Assembly (NCBI GenBank): GCA_039908095.1 | Contig: JAMOBJ010000001.1 | Coordinates: 335,771 to 399,770, forward strand | Length of the DNA: 64,000 nucleotides | Reading direction: 5' to 3' | DNA from: Nitrospirae bacterium YQR-1 | Lineage (GTDB): Bacteria > Nitrospirota > Thermodesulfovibrionia > Thermodesulfovibrionales > Magnetobacteriaceae | Part shown: one piece after another, positions 24,727-34,368 of the stretch | Numbering within the stretch: the stretch's first letter is position 1 | Layout: each line of letters starts with the position of its first letter | Translations under genes and position numbers: made by a program | The notes under the pieces: model-generated | Database searches by the model: none | Seen by the model: the letters and a program-made list of their open reading frames with translations, nothing else | Told to the model about the DNA's origin: nothing

Positions 24727-24771
24727 CCTAAGGTATTGCATAGTTATTTGCGTAAAGCCGGGAAGTCCGTC

Positions 24772-24801
24772 TTGACAACGGAGAATGTTTTTGTGTATGA
24801 T
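24772..24801 (+). promoter_or_regulatory. Sigma-70 promoter P2 upstream of adk-sat
   Basis: TTGACA (24772-24777), an 18-bp spacer with an extended TG, and TATGAT (24796-24801). It lies 70 bp downstream of P1 in the same direction, suggesting tandem promoters for the adk-sat unit. Confidence 0.6.
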
Positions 24802-24894
24802 GTTGCCGGATGTGTTGTGCAGTTTAAGGGAATGAATGGATAAAAGGGTTAAATTTAAATAGACCAGTACCGCATTAAGACAAACGGAGGAGAT

Positions 24895-25536
24895 ATGAGA
24901 TTAGTTATGCTTGGAGCGCCGGGCGCCGGCAAGGGAACTCAGGCTAAGATGCTGATAGACAAATATGGTATTCCTCAGATATCAACCGGGGATATTTTGA
25001 GAAAACATGTGGCAGACGGTACCGCCCTTGGAAAAGAGGCCAAAGGCTATATGGACAGAGGAGAACTTGTGCCCGACAGTGTGGTGATTGGCATGGTAAA
25101 AGACAGGCTTTCGCAGAGCGATTGCAAGGCTGGTTTCATACTTGATGGATTCCCACGCAACACCGCCCAAGCTGCGACCCTTGATACTGTTTTAGAGTCT
25201 ATGGGAATGCCGCTTCAGAGGGCGTTAAGTGTGGATGTTGACTTTGACATCCTGATGAAGAGATTAACCGGAAGGCGTACCTGCAAGGGCTGCAACCAAA
25301 TGTACAATGTTTACTTCAGTCCCCCAAAAACTGAGGCTAAATGTGACAAGTGCAGCGGAGACCTTTATCAGAGAGATGACGATAAAGAGGATACTATCAA
25401 AAAAAGGCTCGACGTATATAAGGCTCAGACTGAGCCTCTCATAGATTACTACGGAGGCAAGGCAATTCTGAAGAGGGTTGACGGCCAGGGCGATATAAAT
25501 GAGATATTTAATAAAATAACCACGATGTTATCATAA
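24895..25536 (+). CDS. adk: Adenylate kinase, zinc-LID type
   Basis: Adenylate kinase catalyses ATP + AMP to 2 ADP. The 213 residues carry the P-loop GAPGAGKGTQ (7-16), the AMP-binding PQISTGDILR, and DGFPRNTAQA. The LID domain has a four-Cys zinc site (CKGC ... CDKC). It is located 24 bp before sat. In sulfate reducers Adk recycles the AMP released by AprBA, and the linkage to sat fits that role. GGAGG precedes the ATG by 5 nt. Confidence 0.96.
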   Translation: MRLVMLGAPGAGKGTQAKMLIDKYGIPQISTGDILRKHVADGTALGKEAKGYMDRGELVPDSVVIGMVKDRLSQSDCKAGFILDGFPRNTAQAATLDTVLESMGMPLQRALSVDVDFDILMKRLTGRRTCKGCNQMYNVYFSPPKTEAKCDKCSGDLYQRDDDKEDTIKKRLDVYKAQTEPLIDYYGGKAILKRVDGQGDINEIFNKITTMLS

Positions 25537-25560
25537 TAAATCACAGGAGGTAGTAAAGAT

Positions 25561-26772
25561 ATGGCACTGGTAAGGCCGCATGGCAAGGACAAGGTATTGA
25601 AGCCGCTTCTTTTAGAGGGAGCAGCTCATGCCGAGGAAATGAAGAAAGCTAAGACTCTGACTCAGGTTAAGATGGCCTCAAGAGAAGTCGGCGATCTTAT
25701 AATGATGGGTATAGGGGGCTTCACACCCCTTGACGGATTCATGGGGCATGATGACTGGAAAGGAGTCTGCGATAACTACTTGATGACAGATGGAGTATTC
25801 TGGCCGATCCCCGTCACCATTTCAACATCAAAGGAGCAGGCTGATAGTTTAAAAAATAACCAAGAAGTCGCCCTCGTTGATGATGAAACCGGCGAGATCA
25901 TGGGCACCATGGTTATAAAGGAAAAGTATTCAATAGACAAGATACACGAGTGCAAGAAAGTTTACAGAACCGACGACCAGGCTCATCCCGGTGTAGCCAT
26001 GGTTATGCAGCAAGGCGATATAAATCTTGCAGGCCCCGTAAAAGTTTTAAGCCAGGGCACATTCCCAACCGAATATGCAGGCATATATCTGACCCCTGCC
26101 GAGACCAGAAAGATATTTGAAGATAAGGGCTGGAGCCGTGTGGCAGCGTTTCAGACCAGAAACCCGATGCACCGTTCCCATGAGTTTCTTGCAAAAATTG
26201 CTATCGAAATTTGTGACGGCCTTTTAATTCACCAGCTTTTAGGTAAACTCAAACCCGGCGATATTCCTGCAAACGTAAGAAAGGACTGTATCAACCTGCT
26301 CATGGAGCACTATCTTGTGAAAAACACCTGTGTACAGGCCGGATACCCGCTGGATATGAGATATGCAGGCCCCAGAGAGGCCCTCTTACATGCACTGTTT
26401 AGACAGAACTACGGCTGCAGTGACCTTATCGTGGGCAGAGACCACGCAGGTGTGGGCGACTACTACGGTCCGTTTGATGCCCAGACTATTTTTAAAGAGA
26501 TTCCATCAGATGCTCTTGAAACCAAGCCGATGAACATTGACTGGACATTCTACTGCACCAAGTGCGACGGTATGGCCTCCATGAGAACATGTCCGCACGG
26601 TAAGGAGGACAGACTGATGTTAAGTGGTACAGCCTTAAGAAAGATGCTCTCTGAAAATCTCGAGGTTCCCGATCATTTCAGCCGCCCTGAGGTTCTTGAT
26701 GTTCTGAGGAAGTACTACGCCGGACTGACTGATAAAGTTGAAATAAAGATGCACAAACATTCAACCGGCTAA
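25561..26772 (+). CDS. sat: Sulfate adenylyltransferase (ATP sulfurylase)
   Basis: Sat forms APS and pyrophosphate from sulfate and ATP, or runs in reverse to make ATP. The 403-residue dissimilatory-type enzyme has [18 protein letters not shown] (QTRNPxHxxHE nucleotide motif, about 198-210), a [12 protein letters not shown] motif and a C-terminal zinc-type Cys/His segment ([16 protein letters not shown]). It has no fused APS kinase. An AGGAGG site precedes the start. A terminator follows, so sat ends the adk-sat unit and aprBA is separately transcribed or read through. Confidence 0.96.
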   Translation: MALVRPHGKDKVLKPLLLEGAAHAEEMKKAKTLTQVKMASREVGDLIMMGIGGFTPLDGFMGHDDWKGVCDNYLMTDGVFWPIPVTISTSKEQADSLKNNQEVALVDDETGEIMGTMVIKEKYSIDKIHECKKVYRTDDQAHPGVAMVMQQGDINLAGPVKVLSQGTFPTEYAGIYLTPAETRKIFEDKGWSRVAAFQTRNPMHRSHEFLAKIAIEICDGLLIHQLLGKLKPGDIPANVRKDCINLLMEHYLVKNTCVQAGYPLDMRYAGPREALLHALFRQNYGCSDLIVGRDHAGVGDYYGPFDAQTIFKEIPSDALETKPMNIDWTFYCTKCDGMASMRTCPHGKEDRLMLSGTALRKMLSENLEVPDHFSRPEVLDVLRKYYAGLTDKVEIKMHKHSTG

Positions 26773-26780
26773 GTAAAACA

Positions 26781-26805
26781 GGGGGTATTTTTATACCCCC
26801 TTTTG
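26781..26805 (+). terminator. Rho-independent terminator after sat
   Basis: GGGGGTAT (26781-26788), a 4-nt T loop, and ATACCCCC (26793-26800), followed by TTTTG. The perfect 8-bp stem lies 9 bp after the sat stop. Confidence 0.8.
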
Positions 26806-26903
26806 TATTACAAAACAGGGCTGCTTTGTATGACAAGGCAAAAGCCTGAAAGAGAACAATTAACGCTGGCTTTTTAAGCCAACAATTAAAAAGGAGGTAA
26901 CAT

Positions 26904-27326
26904 ATGCCGAGTTTTGTTATGACCGAGAAGTGCGACGGCTGCAAAGGGCAGGAAAGAACCGCTTGTATGTACATCTGTCCTAATGACCTTATGAAGCTGG
27001 ATCGCGACAGAATGAAAGCTTTCAACCAGGAGCCTGAGCAGTGCTGGGAATGCTATAGCTGTGTAAAGATATGCCCGCAGCAGGCCATCGAGGTAAGAGG
27101 CTACCAGGATTTCAATCCCCTTGGTGGAAACGTTATTCCTATGAGAGGTTCTGATTCCATTATGTGGACTGTAAAGTTTAGAAGCGGTGCACTGAAGCGC
27201 TTCAAATTCCCTATTCGTACAACCGCAGAGGGCTCAATAGACCCGTACAAGGGCAAGCCTGAGCCTAATTTCGACAATCTGAAGAAGCCCGGTTTCTTTA
27301 ACCTGCCGGAAGTGAAAAAACCGTAA
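26904..27326 (+). CDS. aprB: Adenylylsulfate reductase beta subunit AprB
   Basis: AprB is the electron-transfer subunit of APS reductase. The 140 residues have eight cysteines for two [4Fe-4S] clusters: C10-C13-C21-C25 (the first has the characteristic 7-residue insertion GQERTA) and C47-C50-C53-C57. A C-terminal tail wraps around AprA in known structures. A strong AAGGAGG site precedes it, and aprA follows 47 bp later. The direction of the reaction (APS reduction or sulfite oxidation) cannot be told from this subunit. Confidence 0.96.
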   Translation: MPSFVMTEKCDGCKGQERTACMYICPNDLMKLDRDRMKAFNQEPEQCWECYSCVKICPQQAIEVRGYQDFNPLGGNVIPMRGSDSIMWTVKFRSGALKRFKFPIRTTAEGSIDPYKGKPEPNFDNLKKPGFFNLPEVKKP

Positions 27327-27373
27327 CTGAAGTAAATACTAAAATTAAAATAGTATAAATTAGGAGGAAACTA

Positions 27374-29347
27374 ATGGAATTAGAAACATGTAATTTTTCT
27401 TTTTGCCAGAAGCCTGAGATGATCGAGGTTGAGACCGACATGCTTTTAATCGGCGGTGGTATGGCATGCTGCGGAGCAGCTTTTGAGGGAGCCCGCTGGG
27501 CAAATCCAAAAGGCATTAAAATAACCATGGTTGACAAGGCTGCCACTGACAGAAGCGGCGCAGTTGCAATGGGTCTTTCAGCAATCAACACATACATGGG
27601 TGAAAACGATCCTAAGGATTATGTTAAGTATGTAAAGGGTGACCTTATGGGAATCATAAGGGAAGACCTCGTATATGACGTAGGCAGACACGTTGACGAT
27701 TCAGTACACCTTTTTGAAGAGTGGGGCCTCCCTGTATGGAAAAGGGCGGATGACGGCCATACTATGGACGGAGCACAGCCGGCAAAGAAACTTACCGAGG
27801 GCGGCAAGCCGGTAAGAAGCGGTAAGTGGCAGATAATGATAAATGGTGAGTCCTACAAGGTAATAGTAGCAGAGGCGGCAAAGAAGGCCCTTGAGATCAA
27901 CAGAGCGGCTACAGGCGTTGCCCAGAACCACTACGAGAGAATTTTTATCGTAAAACTCATCCTTGATGCTAAAGAGCCTAACCAGGTGGCGGCAGCGGTA
28001 GGTTTTAGCACCAGAGAGAATAAAGCTTACATATTCAAAGCAAAGTGTATGCTTCTGGCGGCCGGCGGAGCTGTTAACGTATTCAGACCCCGTTCAGTTG
28101 CAGAGGGCCAGGGAAGAGCATGGTACCCGGTATGGAACGCAGGCACCACCTACGCATTAGCGGCACAGGTTGGAGCAGAGCTGGTTCTGATGGAAAACAG
28201 ATTCGTACCTGCAAGATTTAAAGACGGTTATGGCCCTGTCGGCGCATGGTTCCTTTTCTTTAAAGCAAAAGCAACCAACGCTCTTGGTGAGGACTACTGT
28301 GTAACCAACTTTGAGGCAACCAATAAACTCTATGGCAAGTACTGCTCAGACCCACACAAACTCGGCACAGCAATCAGAAATCACATGATGATGATTGACA
28401 TGAAAGCCGGTAAGGGTCCTATCCTTATGAATACCCACCTGGCTATGGCGGAGCTTGCTAAGACCATGGACGCCAAACAGATCAAGCACCTTGAGGCGGA
28501 GGCATGGGAAGACTTTCTTGATATGTGTATCGGACAGGCCGGAATGTGGGCATCCAACAACGTAGAGCCGGATAAGTCCCCATCAGAGATCATGCCTACC
28601 GAGCCTTATCTCCTTGGCTCACACGCAGGTTGCGCAGGTCTTTGGGTAAGTGGTCCAAGTGACCTCGGCGCTCCAAAAGAGTGGTGCTGGGGCTATGACA
28701 GAATGACCACCGTAAAGGGTCTCTTTACAGCAGGCGACGGCGTTGGCGCATCCGGACACAAATTCTCCTCAGGCTCACATGCCGAGGGCAGAACCGCAGC
28801 TAAGGCTATGGTAGCTTTCTGTCTTGACAATGCCGGCTACAAGCCTACAGTAGCAAAATCCACAGAAGAACTGGCAGCTGAACTTTATCTGCCGTTTGAG
28901 ATATATGAGAAGTACAAAAACTACAGCACAGATCCTAACGTCAACCCCCACTACATCAGACCTAAGATGCTTCAGGTCAGACTCCAGAAGATCATGGACG
29001 AGTATGTAGCAGGAGTATCAGTATGGTATATGACCAGCAAGACCATGCTTACAGAGGGTTTAAGACAGTTGGCAATGCTTAAGGAAGACTCCTTAAGAAT
29101 GGCGGCCTCAGACCTTCACGAGCTTATGAGATGCTGGGAGAACTACCACAGAATCTGGACTGGTGAGTCCCATGCAAGACACATTCTCTTCAGAGAAGAT
29201 TCCCGTTACCCTGGTTACTACTACAGAGGAGACTTCAACCTCGTGGATGACCAGAACTGGAAGTGCTTCACGATTTCTAAGTACAACCTTCAGACCAACC
29301 AGTGGGAGATGTCAAAGAGAGATTACGTACAGTTATTCCCAGACTGA
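27374..29347 (+). CDS. aprA: Adenylylsulfate reductase alpha subunit AprA
   Basis: AprA is the FAD-containing catalytic subunit that interconverts APS with sulfite and AMP. The 657 residues start with the FAD-binding segment DMLLIGGGMACCGAAFEGAR (around 20-40). They contain the substrate-channel region NRFVPARFKDGYGPVGAWF, the FAD-anchoring GLFTAGDGVGASGHKFSSGS and the C-terminal domain RWTGESHARHILFRED-like block (here IWTGESHARHILFREDSRYP). Length and motifs are full. It is followed by a strong hairpin before qmoA. Confidence 0.96.
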   Translation: MELETCNFSFCQKPEMIEVETDMLLIGGGMACCGAAFEGARWANPKGIKITMVDKAATDRSGAVAMGLSAINTYMGENDPKDYVKYVKGDLMGIIREDLVYDVGRHVDDSVHLFEEWGLPVWKRADDGHTMDGAQPAKKLTEGGKPVRSGKWQIMINGESYKVIVAEAAKKALEINRAATGVAQNHYERIFIVKLILDAKEPNQVAAAVGFSTRENKAYIFKAKCMLLAAGGAVNVFRPRSVAEGQGRAWYPVWNAGTTYALAAQVGAELVLMENRFVPARFKDGYGPVGAWFLFFKAKATNALGEDYCVTNFEATNKLYGKYCSDPHKLGTAIRNHMMMIDMKAGKGPILMNTHLAMAELAKTMDAKQIKHLEAEAWEDFLDMCIGQAGMWASNNVEPDKSPSEIMPTEPYLLGSHAGCAGLWVSGPSDLGAPKEWCWGYDRMTTVKGLFTAGDGVGASGHKFSSGSHAEGRTAAKAMVAFCLDNAGYKPTVAKSTEELAAELYLPFEIYEKYKNYSTDPNVNPHYIRPKMLQVRLQKIMDEYVAGVSVWYMTSKTMLTEGLRQLAMLKEDSLRMAASDLHELMRCWENYHRIWTGESHARHILFREDSRYPGYYYRGDFNLVDDQNWKCFTISKYNLQTNQWEMSKRDYVQLFPD

Positions 29348-29370
29348 TAGATAAACGCATTTGTGGTATC

Positions 29371-29397
29371 AGGGACCCCATCAAGTGTGGGGTCCCT
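29371..29397 (+). terminator. Hairpin between aprA and qmoA
   Basis: AGGGACCCCA (29371-29380), a 7-nt loop, and TGGGGTCCCT (29388-29397) form a perfect 10-bp stem. Only a short T-stretch follows, with a later ATTTTT. It is likely a partial terminator that sets the aprBA:qmoABC ratio. Confidence 0.65.
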
Positions 29398-29442
29398 TTC
29401 CGCATTTTTGCCCGTTGAATAAAAAGTGGAGGAGTTTTTATC

Positions 29443-30702
29443 ATGCCAGAGGAAAAAACAGCACAAATGGTGGTAATAGGCGGCGGTATAAGCGGTATGA
29501 CTACAGCTATAGAGGCTGCTGAGGCGGGTATAACCTCGGTAATCATAGAAAAAAGTCCATATCTTGGCGGTCGTGTTGCCCAGTTAAATAAGTACTTTCC
29601 TAAGCTCTGCCCGCCGTACTGCGGATTGGAGATAAATTTCAGACGTATCAAGCAGAACTCTAAAATAAGTTATTACACTATGTCGGAGGTAGAGAGCGTC
29701 AGCGGCTCCGAGGGGAATTTTACTGTAAAAGTTAAGGTTAATCCGCGTTTGGTTAATTCAAAGTGTACTGCATGTAATAAGTGCGTTGAGGTGTGTCCGG
29801 TAGAGCGCAGTAACTCGTTTAATTTTGGAATGGACAAGACCAAGGCCGTTTATCTTCCCCATGATATGGCTTTTCCTATGAGGTATGTGATAGATGAGTC
29901 GCTTTGTACAAAAGCCTCTTGTGCTAAGTGTGTCTCTGTTTGTAAATATAATGCAATAGATTTTAACATGAAGCCTGAGACAATAGAGATAAAAACACAG
30001 TCGGTAGTGTATGCCACAGGTTGGAATCCTTATGATGCAACAAAGATGGATAATCTTGGTTTTGGCAAAGTAAAAAACATGTTGACCAATATGATGATGG
30101 AGCGTTTAGCTTCCCCTAACGGCCCTACTAAGGGGAAAATAGTCAGGCCTGCCGACAAAAAGGAGCCAAAGACGGTAGCCTTTGTTCAGTGTGCCGGCTC
30201 AAGGGATGAAAACCACCTTATCCACTGTTCGGCCATTTGTTGTATGGCCTCCCTTAAACAAGCAACATATATAAGAGAGCAGTATCCGGATTCCAAAGTG
30301 TTTATTTATTACATAGATTTAAGGACGCCTGGAAAGTATGAGGACTTTTTGCAGAAGATACAGGCGGATGAAAACGTGCAGATGATAAAGGGCAAGGTGG
30401 CAAAAATTGAGGAGGACCCGGAAAGCGGTGACCCTGTACTTACTGTTGAGGATATAGAGGGTGGTACAAAGATAACGAATAAGGTTGACATGGTGGTCCT
30501 GGCAACCGGAATGGAGCCGGCCATAAAGACTGCCGGTAAACACGGTTTGAAGCTGGATGACAATGGATTTATAGATGCCGATACTCAGAGTGCAGGCATA
30601 TATTCATCAGGTGTGGCAAAGAGGCCTAACGACGTTAGTAATTCCGTTCAGGACTCCACGGCATCGGCCCTCAGGGGCATACAGTCCACGGTGAGGAGGT
30701 AA
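29443..30702 (+). CDS. qmoA: Quinone-interacting membrane-bound oxidoreductase subunit QmoA
   Basis: QmoA is an HdrA-like flavoprotein of the complex that passes electrons between menaquinone and AprBA. The 419 residues have an N-terminal FAD fingerprint VVIGGGISGMTTAIEAAEAG, LGGRVAQLNKYFPKLCPPYC and an HdrA-type Cys motif. Ferredoxin-like cysteines (CTACNKCVEVCP) and CASKC-type pairs follow, then VQCAGSRDENHLIHCSAICC. All of these match QmoA. It is the first gene of qmoABC, with GGAGG before the ATG. Confidence 0.93.
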   Translation: MPEEKTAQMVVIGGGISGMTTAIEAAEAGITSVIIEKSPYLGGRVAQLNKYFPKLCPPYCGLEINFRRIKQNSKISYYTMSEVESVSGSEGNFTVKVKVNPRLVNSKCTACNKCVEVCPVERSNSFNFGMDKTKAVYLPHDMAFPMRYVIDESLCTKASCAKCVSVCKYNAIDFNMKPETIEIKTQSVVYATGWNPYDATKMDNLGFGKVKNMLTNMMMERLASPNGPTKGKIVRPADKKEPKTVAFVQCAGSRDENHLIHCSAICCMASLKQATYIREQYPDSKVFIYYIDLRTPGKYEDFLQKIQADENVQMIKGKVAKIEEDPESGDPVLTVEDIEGGTKITNKVDMVVLATGMEPAIKTAGKHGLKLDDNGFIDADTQSAGIYSSGVAKRPNDVSNSVQDSTASALRGIQSTVRR

Positions 30703-30709
30703 CACAGAC

Positions 30710-32941
30710 ATGGCTGACAGTAAACTGGGCGTATATATATGCACCGATTGCGGTATCGGTGAGGCTATTAACATTGAGGAACTTCAGAAATCGGCCAGGT
30801 CGGCTGCTCAATGCAGAGCCCATCCTTTCTTATGTAGTGATGCCGGAGTGCAGATTATCAAAGATGATATAAACAATGAGGGTATAAATAAAATAGTAAT
30901 AGCTGCCTGTTCACCCAGGGTTAATACCGATGTTTTCGATTTCGATCCGCTTCTTTATTTTACCGAGCGGGTTAACCTCAGAGAGCATGTAGTGTGGACG
31001 CAGCCTGCGGGTGCCCCCGGTACCCAGCTGCTTGCAGCGGATAATCTTTGCATGGGAATGGCAAAGGCGCAGAGAGCGGAACCACCGGTTCCTAAAACCA
31101 CCGATGTCAGCAAATCTGTGTTGGTAATTGGCGGCGGCGTAACTGGTTTGACTGCCGCCATAGAGACGGCAAAGGCAGGCTATGAGGCTGTCATAGTGGA
31201 GGAAAGCTCAGAGCTTGGTGGTTTTGCTAAAAAGTCGTTTAAGGGTTATCCGGTAAAAGAGCCGTTTAATAAGTTGGCGGAGCCAACCATCGGAGCTAAA
31301 ATAAAAGCGGCTGAGAGTGATTCTAAGATAAAGATACATCTTGGTTCAAAGGTGACCTCGATAGAGGGCGAGCCCGGTATGTTTGATGTTATCGTTGATA
31401 AGGGCGGTAAAGAAGATAAATTTACGGTTGGAGCGGTAATACTTGCCACCGGCTGGAAGCCTTATGATGCGACAAAACTGGTGTCCTATGGTTACGGCCG
31501 CTTTAAAAACGTGGTAACAAACGTTGAGATGGAGGCAATAGCCTCAAAAGGCAAGATAACAAGGCCCTCAGACGGTAAAACGGCAAACAGCGTGCTGTTT
31601 GTTCAGTGTGCCGGCCAAAGGGATGAAAACAATGTGCCCTACTGTTCCTCAGTGTGCTGTAATGTATCCCTGAAGCAGGCAAAGTATGTAAGAGAGTCTA
31701 ATCCTGACTCAAGTGCTTATATTATCTATAAGGATATGCGCACGATGGGCCAATACGAGGGTTTTTACAAGGCCGCCCAGGATGATGAGGGAATATTCCT
31801 TGCCAAGGGTGAGGTGCGGGGCCTTGAGGAAGCTGCAGACGGCGGCATAATGGTTGATGTGTATAATCAGTTGCTTAAACGTGATATGAAGATAAAGGTT
31901 GACCTTGTGGTGCTTGCCGTGGGTATGGTTTCAAATATGCTGCCGGAGGGCAGGGCGGTAAACAGCGTTACACCGGAGTACATTGGAGATTTAGTTACCA
32001 AGCAGACCCAGGATGGTTCTATAACAGAACTTAACCCTGTACCTATTGTTTTAAACTTAAAATACAGGCAGGGACCTGAACTGCCTCATCTGAAGTATGG
32101 CTTCCCTGACTCGCATTTTATATGTTTCCCGTATGAGACACGACGAACCGGAATATATGCGGCAGGTGCGGTAAGACACCCGATGGATGCACAGCAGTCA
32201 AGCACAGATGCCACAGGAGCAGCCCTCAAGGCTATTCAGTGTATAGAGCTGACGGCACAGGGCAAGGCGGTACACCCGAGGGCGGGGGATATGACATTTC
32301 CCGAGTTCCGGCTTGAGAACTGTACGCAGTGCCGCAGGTGTACGGTTGAGTGTCCCTTTGGCGTGTTGGATGAGGATGAAAAGGGTACTCCAAAAGAGCA
32401 TCCGTATCGTTGCCGCCGTTGCGGTACTTGTATGGGTGCCTGTCCGCAGAGAATTATTTCGTTTAAGAACTACAGTGTTGATATAGTGTCCTCGATGATA
32501 AAAGCGGTTGAGGTACCAACTGAGGGAGATGAACCCTTTATATTGGCATTTATTTGCGAAAACGACGCTTATCCGGCACTTGATATGGCAGGGCTCAACA
32601 GGGTTGCACTGAATCCCAATTTCAGGTTTGTGCCTTTGAGATGTCTTGGTGGAACTAACCTTGTGTGGATAGCCGACGCCCTTTCAAAAGGCATTGACGG
32701 AGTAATGCTGATAGGGTGTAAGTACGGGGACAATTACCAGTGCCACTTCATAAAGGGCTCTCAGGTTGCAAGTGAGAGGCTCAGTAAAGTGCAGGAGACA
32801 CTGGGCAGGTTGATGCTTGAGGCTGAGAGAGTGCAGCAGGTTCAGCTTTCGATAGATGAATGGGACTTGTTACCTAAGTTAATGAATGACTTTTCGGAGC
32901 AGTTGAAAGGTTTCGGCCCCAATCCATATAAAGGTTTCTAA
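30710..32941 (+). CDS. qmoB: Quinone-interacting membrane-bound oxidoreductase subunit QmoB
   Basis: The 743-residue HdrA-like flavoprotein has an N-terminal CTDCG segment and an FAD fingerprint VLVIGGGVTGLTAAIETAKA (about 140-160). It also has FVQCAGQRDENNVPYCSSVCC, two [4Fe-4S] motifs (CTQCRRCTVECP and CRRCGTCMGACPQ, about 540-585) and a C-terminal MvhD-like domain (GVMLIGCKYGDNYQCHFIKG). This domain order defines QmoB. It is translated 8 bp after qmoA. The MvhD-like part suggests flavin/iron-sulfur electron wiring, as in Hdr-type complexes. Confidence 0.94.
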   Translation: MADSKLGVYICTDCGIGEAINIEELQKSARSAAQCRAHPFLCSDAGVQIIKDDINNEGINKIVIAACSPRVNTDVFDFDPLLYFTERVNLREHVVWTQPAGAPGTQLLAADNLCMGMAKAQRAEPPVPKTTDVSKSVLVIGGGVTGLTAAIETAKAGYEAVIVEESSELGGFAKKSFKGYPVKEPFNKLAEPTIGAKIKAAESDSKIKIHLGSKVTSIEGEPGMFDVIVDKGGKEDKFTVGAVILATGWKPYDATKLVSYGYGRFKNVVTNVEMEAIASKGKITRPSDGKTANSVLFVQCAGQRDENNVPYCSSVCCNVSLKQAKYVRESNPDSSAYIIYKDMRTMGQYEGFYKAAQDDEGIFLAKGEVRGLEEAADGGIMVDVYNQLLKRDMKIKVDLVVLAVGMVSNMLPEGRAVNSVTPEYIGDLVTKQTQDGSITELNPVPIVLNLKYRQGPELPHLKYGFPDSHFICFPYETRRTGIYAAGAVRHPMDAQQSSTDATGAALKAIQCIELTAQGKAVHPRAGDMTFPEFRLENCTQCRRCTVECPFGVLDEDEKGTPKEHPYRCRRCGTCMGACPQRIISFKNYSVDIVSSMIKAVEVPTEGDEPFILAFICENDAYPALDMAGLNRVALNPNFRFVPLRCLGGTNLVWIADALSKGIDGVMLIGCKYGDNYQCHFIKGSQVASERLSKVQETLGRLMLEAERVQQVQLSIDEWDLLPKLMNDFSEQLKGFGPNPYKGF

Positions 32942-32963
32942 CAATAAAATGGTGGAGGTAAAT

Positions 32964-34136
32964 ATGGGTGATGGTTCGGTATTGACGCCTGATCTGGATT
33001 TTGTTAAAAGTTTAAAGAGTTCAGGTGCAGATACGTTAAAGAGATGTTACCAGTGTGCTACGTGCTCGGCTGTGTGCAGTTTAACGCCGAGTGATGATCC
33101 GTTTCCGCGCAGGGAAATGTCAATGGCGCAGTGGGGCCTTAAAGATGAATTGGCAAAGGACCCCAATGTATGGTTATGCCATAACTGTAACGAATGCACA
33201 AAGTACTGCCCAAGGGGAGCAAGACCAGGTGATGTTCTTGCTGTTTTGAGAAAACAGGCTATCACGGAAAACTCATTTCCCCGCTTTTTAGGAAAGATTG
33301 TAGGAGAGCCTAAGCTGTTGGTGATTACGTTTCTTATACCGATAGTGTTATTTCTTATTATTTTGAAAACTACCGGGCACCTAATGATACCGGATGGAGA
33401 CGTGGTGTATGACAAGTTTTTCCCAATCCACTACGTTGACCCGATATTTTTGACTTCAGCATCCTTTGTGTTTCTTTCCTTTGTGATAAGTATAAGCAGG
33501 TTTTGGAAAAATTTAAACTCAAATCCATACAAGCTGCTGGCTCACGGCAATCTGCTTAAGAGCATACTGGAGACACTGAAGGAATTTCTGCTTCACAAAA
33601 AGTTTGACAAGTGCAGTGTCAACAAAGACAGAACAATGGCCCACAGACTGGTTTTCTTTGGTTTTGTAGGACTGTTTATAACTACCAATTGGGCGGTTTT
33701 TCACATTTACGTGCTGGGGTGGCACTCACCATACAGACTGGATGACCCCGCCATATTAGCTCTTTTCAACGGTTCAAAGGATTTGGTATTTCTCCTGTAT
33801 ATGGCCTTTAAGGGATTTGGCAACCTCAGCGCTTTGTTGCTGTTTATAGGCGCCGTAATGATTTTTTCCAATAAGGCTAAAGATAAAGGATTTGTCACCA
33901 AGACTTCGTGTTTTGACGGCAGTTTTAACATTGTTGTTATGTTACTTTTTGTCACCGGCATACTCTCTGAGTTTCTCAGGTGGGCAAATGTGCCAAAGAT
34001 AGCATATCCGATGTACTTTGTACATTTAGTGCTTGTGTTTTACACGATAGCTTTTTTACCTTATACTAAACTGGCTCACATGGTTTACAGGACAACAGCT
34101 ATAGTCTATGCCAAGATGGCCGGCAAGGAAGCATAG
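32964..34136 (+). CDS. qmoC: Quinone-interacting membrane-bound oxidoreductase subunit QmoC
   Basis: QmoC is the membrane anchor of the Qmo complex, a fusion of an HdrC-like iron-sulfur domain (CYQCATCSAVCSLTP and CHNCNECTKYCPRGARP, two [4Fe-4S] clusters) with a cytochrome b-type HdrE-like domain. The membrane part has about six helices between residues 110 and 385, and histidines in HRLVFFGFVGLF and WHSPYRLDDP that can ligate heme. I start at the ATG at 32964 because GGTGGAGG lies 7 nt before it; the ATG at 32949 contains that ribosome site. It is the last gene of the operon; no hdrBC follows. Confidence 0.93.
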   Translation: MGDGSVLTPDLDFVKSLKSSGADTLKRCYQCATCSAVCSLTPSDDPFPRREMSMAQWGLKDELAKDPNVWLCHNCNECTKYCPRGARPGDVLAVLRKQAITENSFPRFLGKIVGEPKLLVITFLIPIVLFLIILKTTGHLMIPDGDVVYDKFFPIHYVDPIFLTSASFVFLSFVISISRFWKNLNSNPYKLLAHGNLLKSILETLKEFLLHKKFDKCSVNKDRTMAHRLVFFGFVGLFITTNWAVFHIYVLGWHSPYRLDDPAILALFNGSKDLVFLLYMAFKGFGNLSALLLFIGAVMIFSNKAKDKGFVTKTSCFDGSFNIVVMLLFVTGILSEFLRWANVPKIAYPMYFVHLVLVFYTIAFLPYTKLAHMVYRTTAIVYAKMAGKEA

Positions 34137-34160
34137 ACAAAGGTTATCAGTTATGAGATG

Positions 34161-34252
34161 TGAGATTGCCAACCCCCTACGGGGGTACGCAATGACGGCT
34201 TGAGCTGCTTTATCCGTCATTGCCCAGAAGCGGTAGCTTCGTGGCAATCTCA
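34161..34252. repeat. Nested inverted repeat downstream of qmoC
   Basis: Outer arms TGAGATTGCC (34161-34170) and GGCAATCTCA (34243-34252) enclose inner arms GCAATGACGG / CCGTCATTGC and two small hairpins (CCCCCTACGGGGG; GAAGCGGTAGCTTC). This resembles the GAGATTGCC...GCAATGAC palindromic repeat seen dispersed in many bacterial genomes. No coding potential. Confidence 0.6.
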
Positions 34253-34298
34253 GTCTTTAAAGTTATCAATAGATTTGAAAACTACTATAAAAAACTAA

Positions 34299-34343
34299 AA
34301 ACACCCCGGCATTCCGCCTTGCACAGGCTGCCGGGGTGTTTAT
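34299..34343. terminator. Bidirectional-looking terminator before the YkgJ-type gene
   Basis: ACACCCCGGCA (34301-34311) and TGCCGGGGTGT (34329-34339) form an 11-bp stem flanked by A-rich sequence on the left and T-rich sequence on the right. It closes the qmo operon. Confidence 0.75.
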
Positions 34344-34368
34344 TATTAAAAGGATTTGGTAAAAAAAT

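Noticed and set aside
24657..24894. A riboswitch or small RNA before adk
   Set aside because: I see two good sigma-70 promoters but no convincing conserved RNA fold or terminator in the leader.
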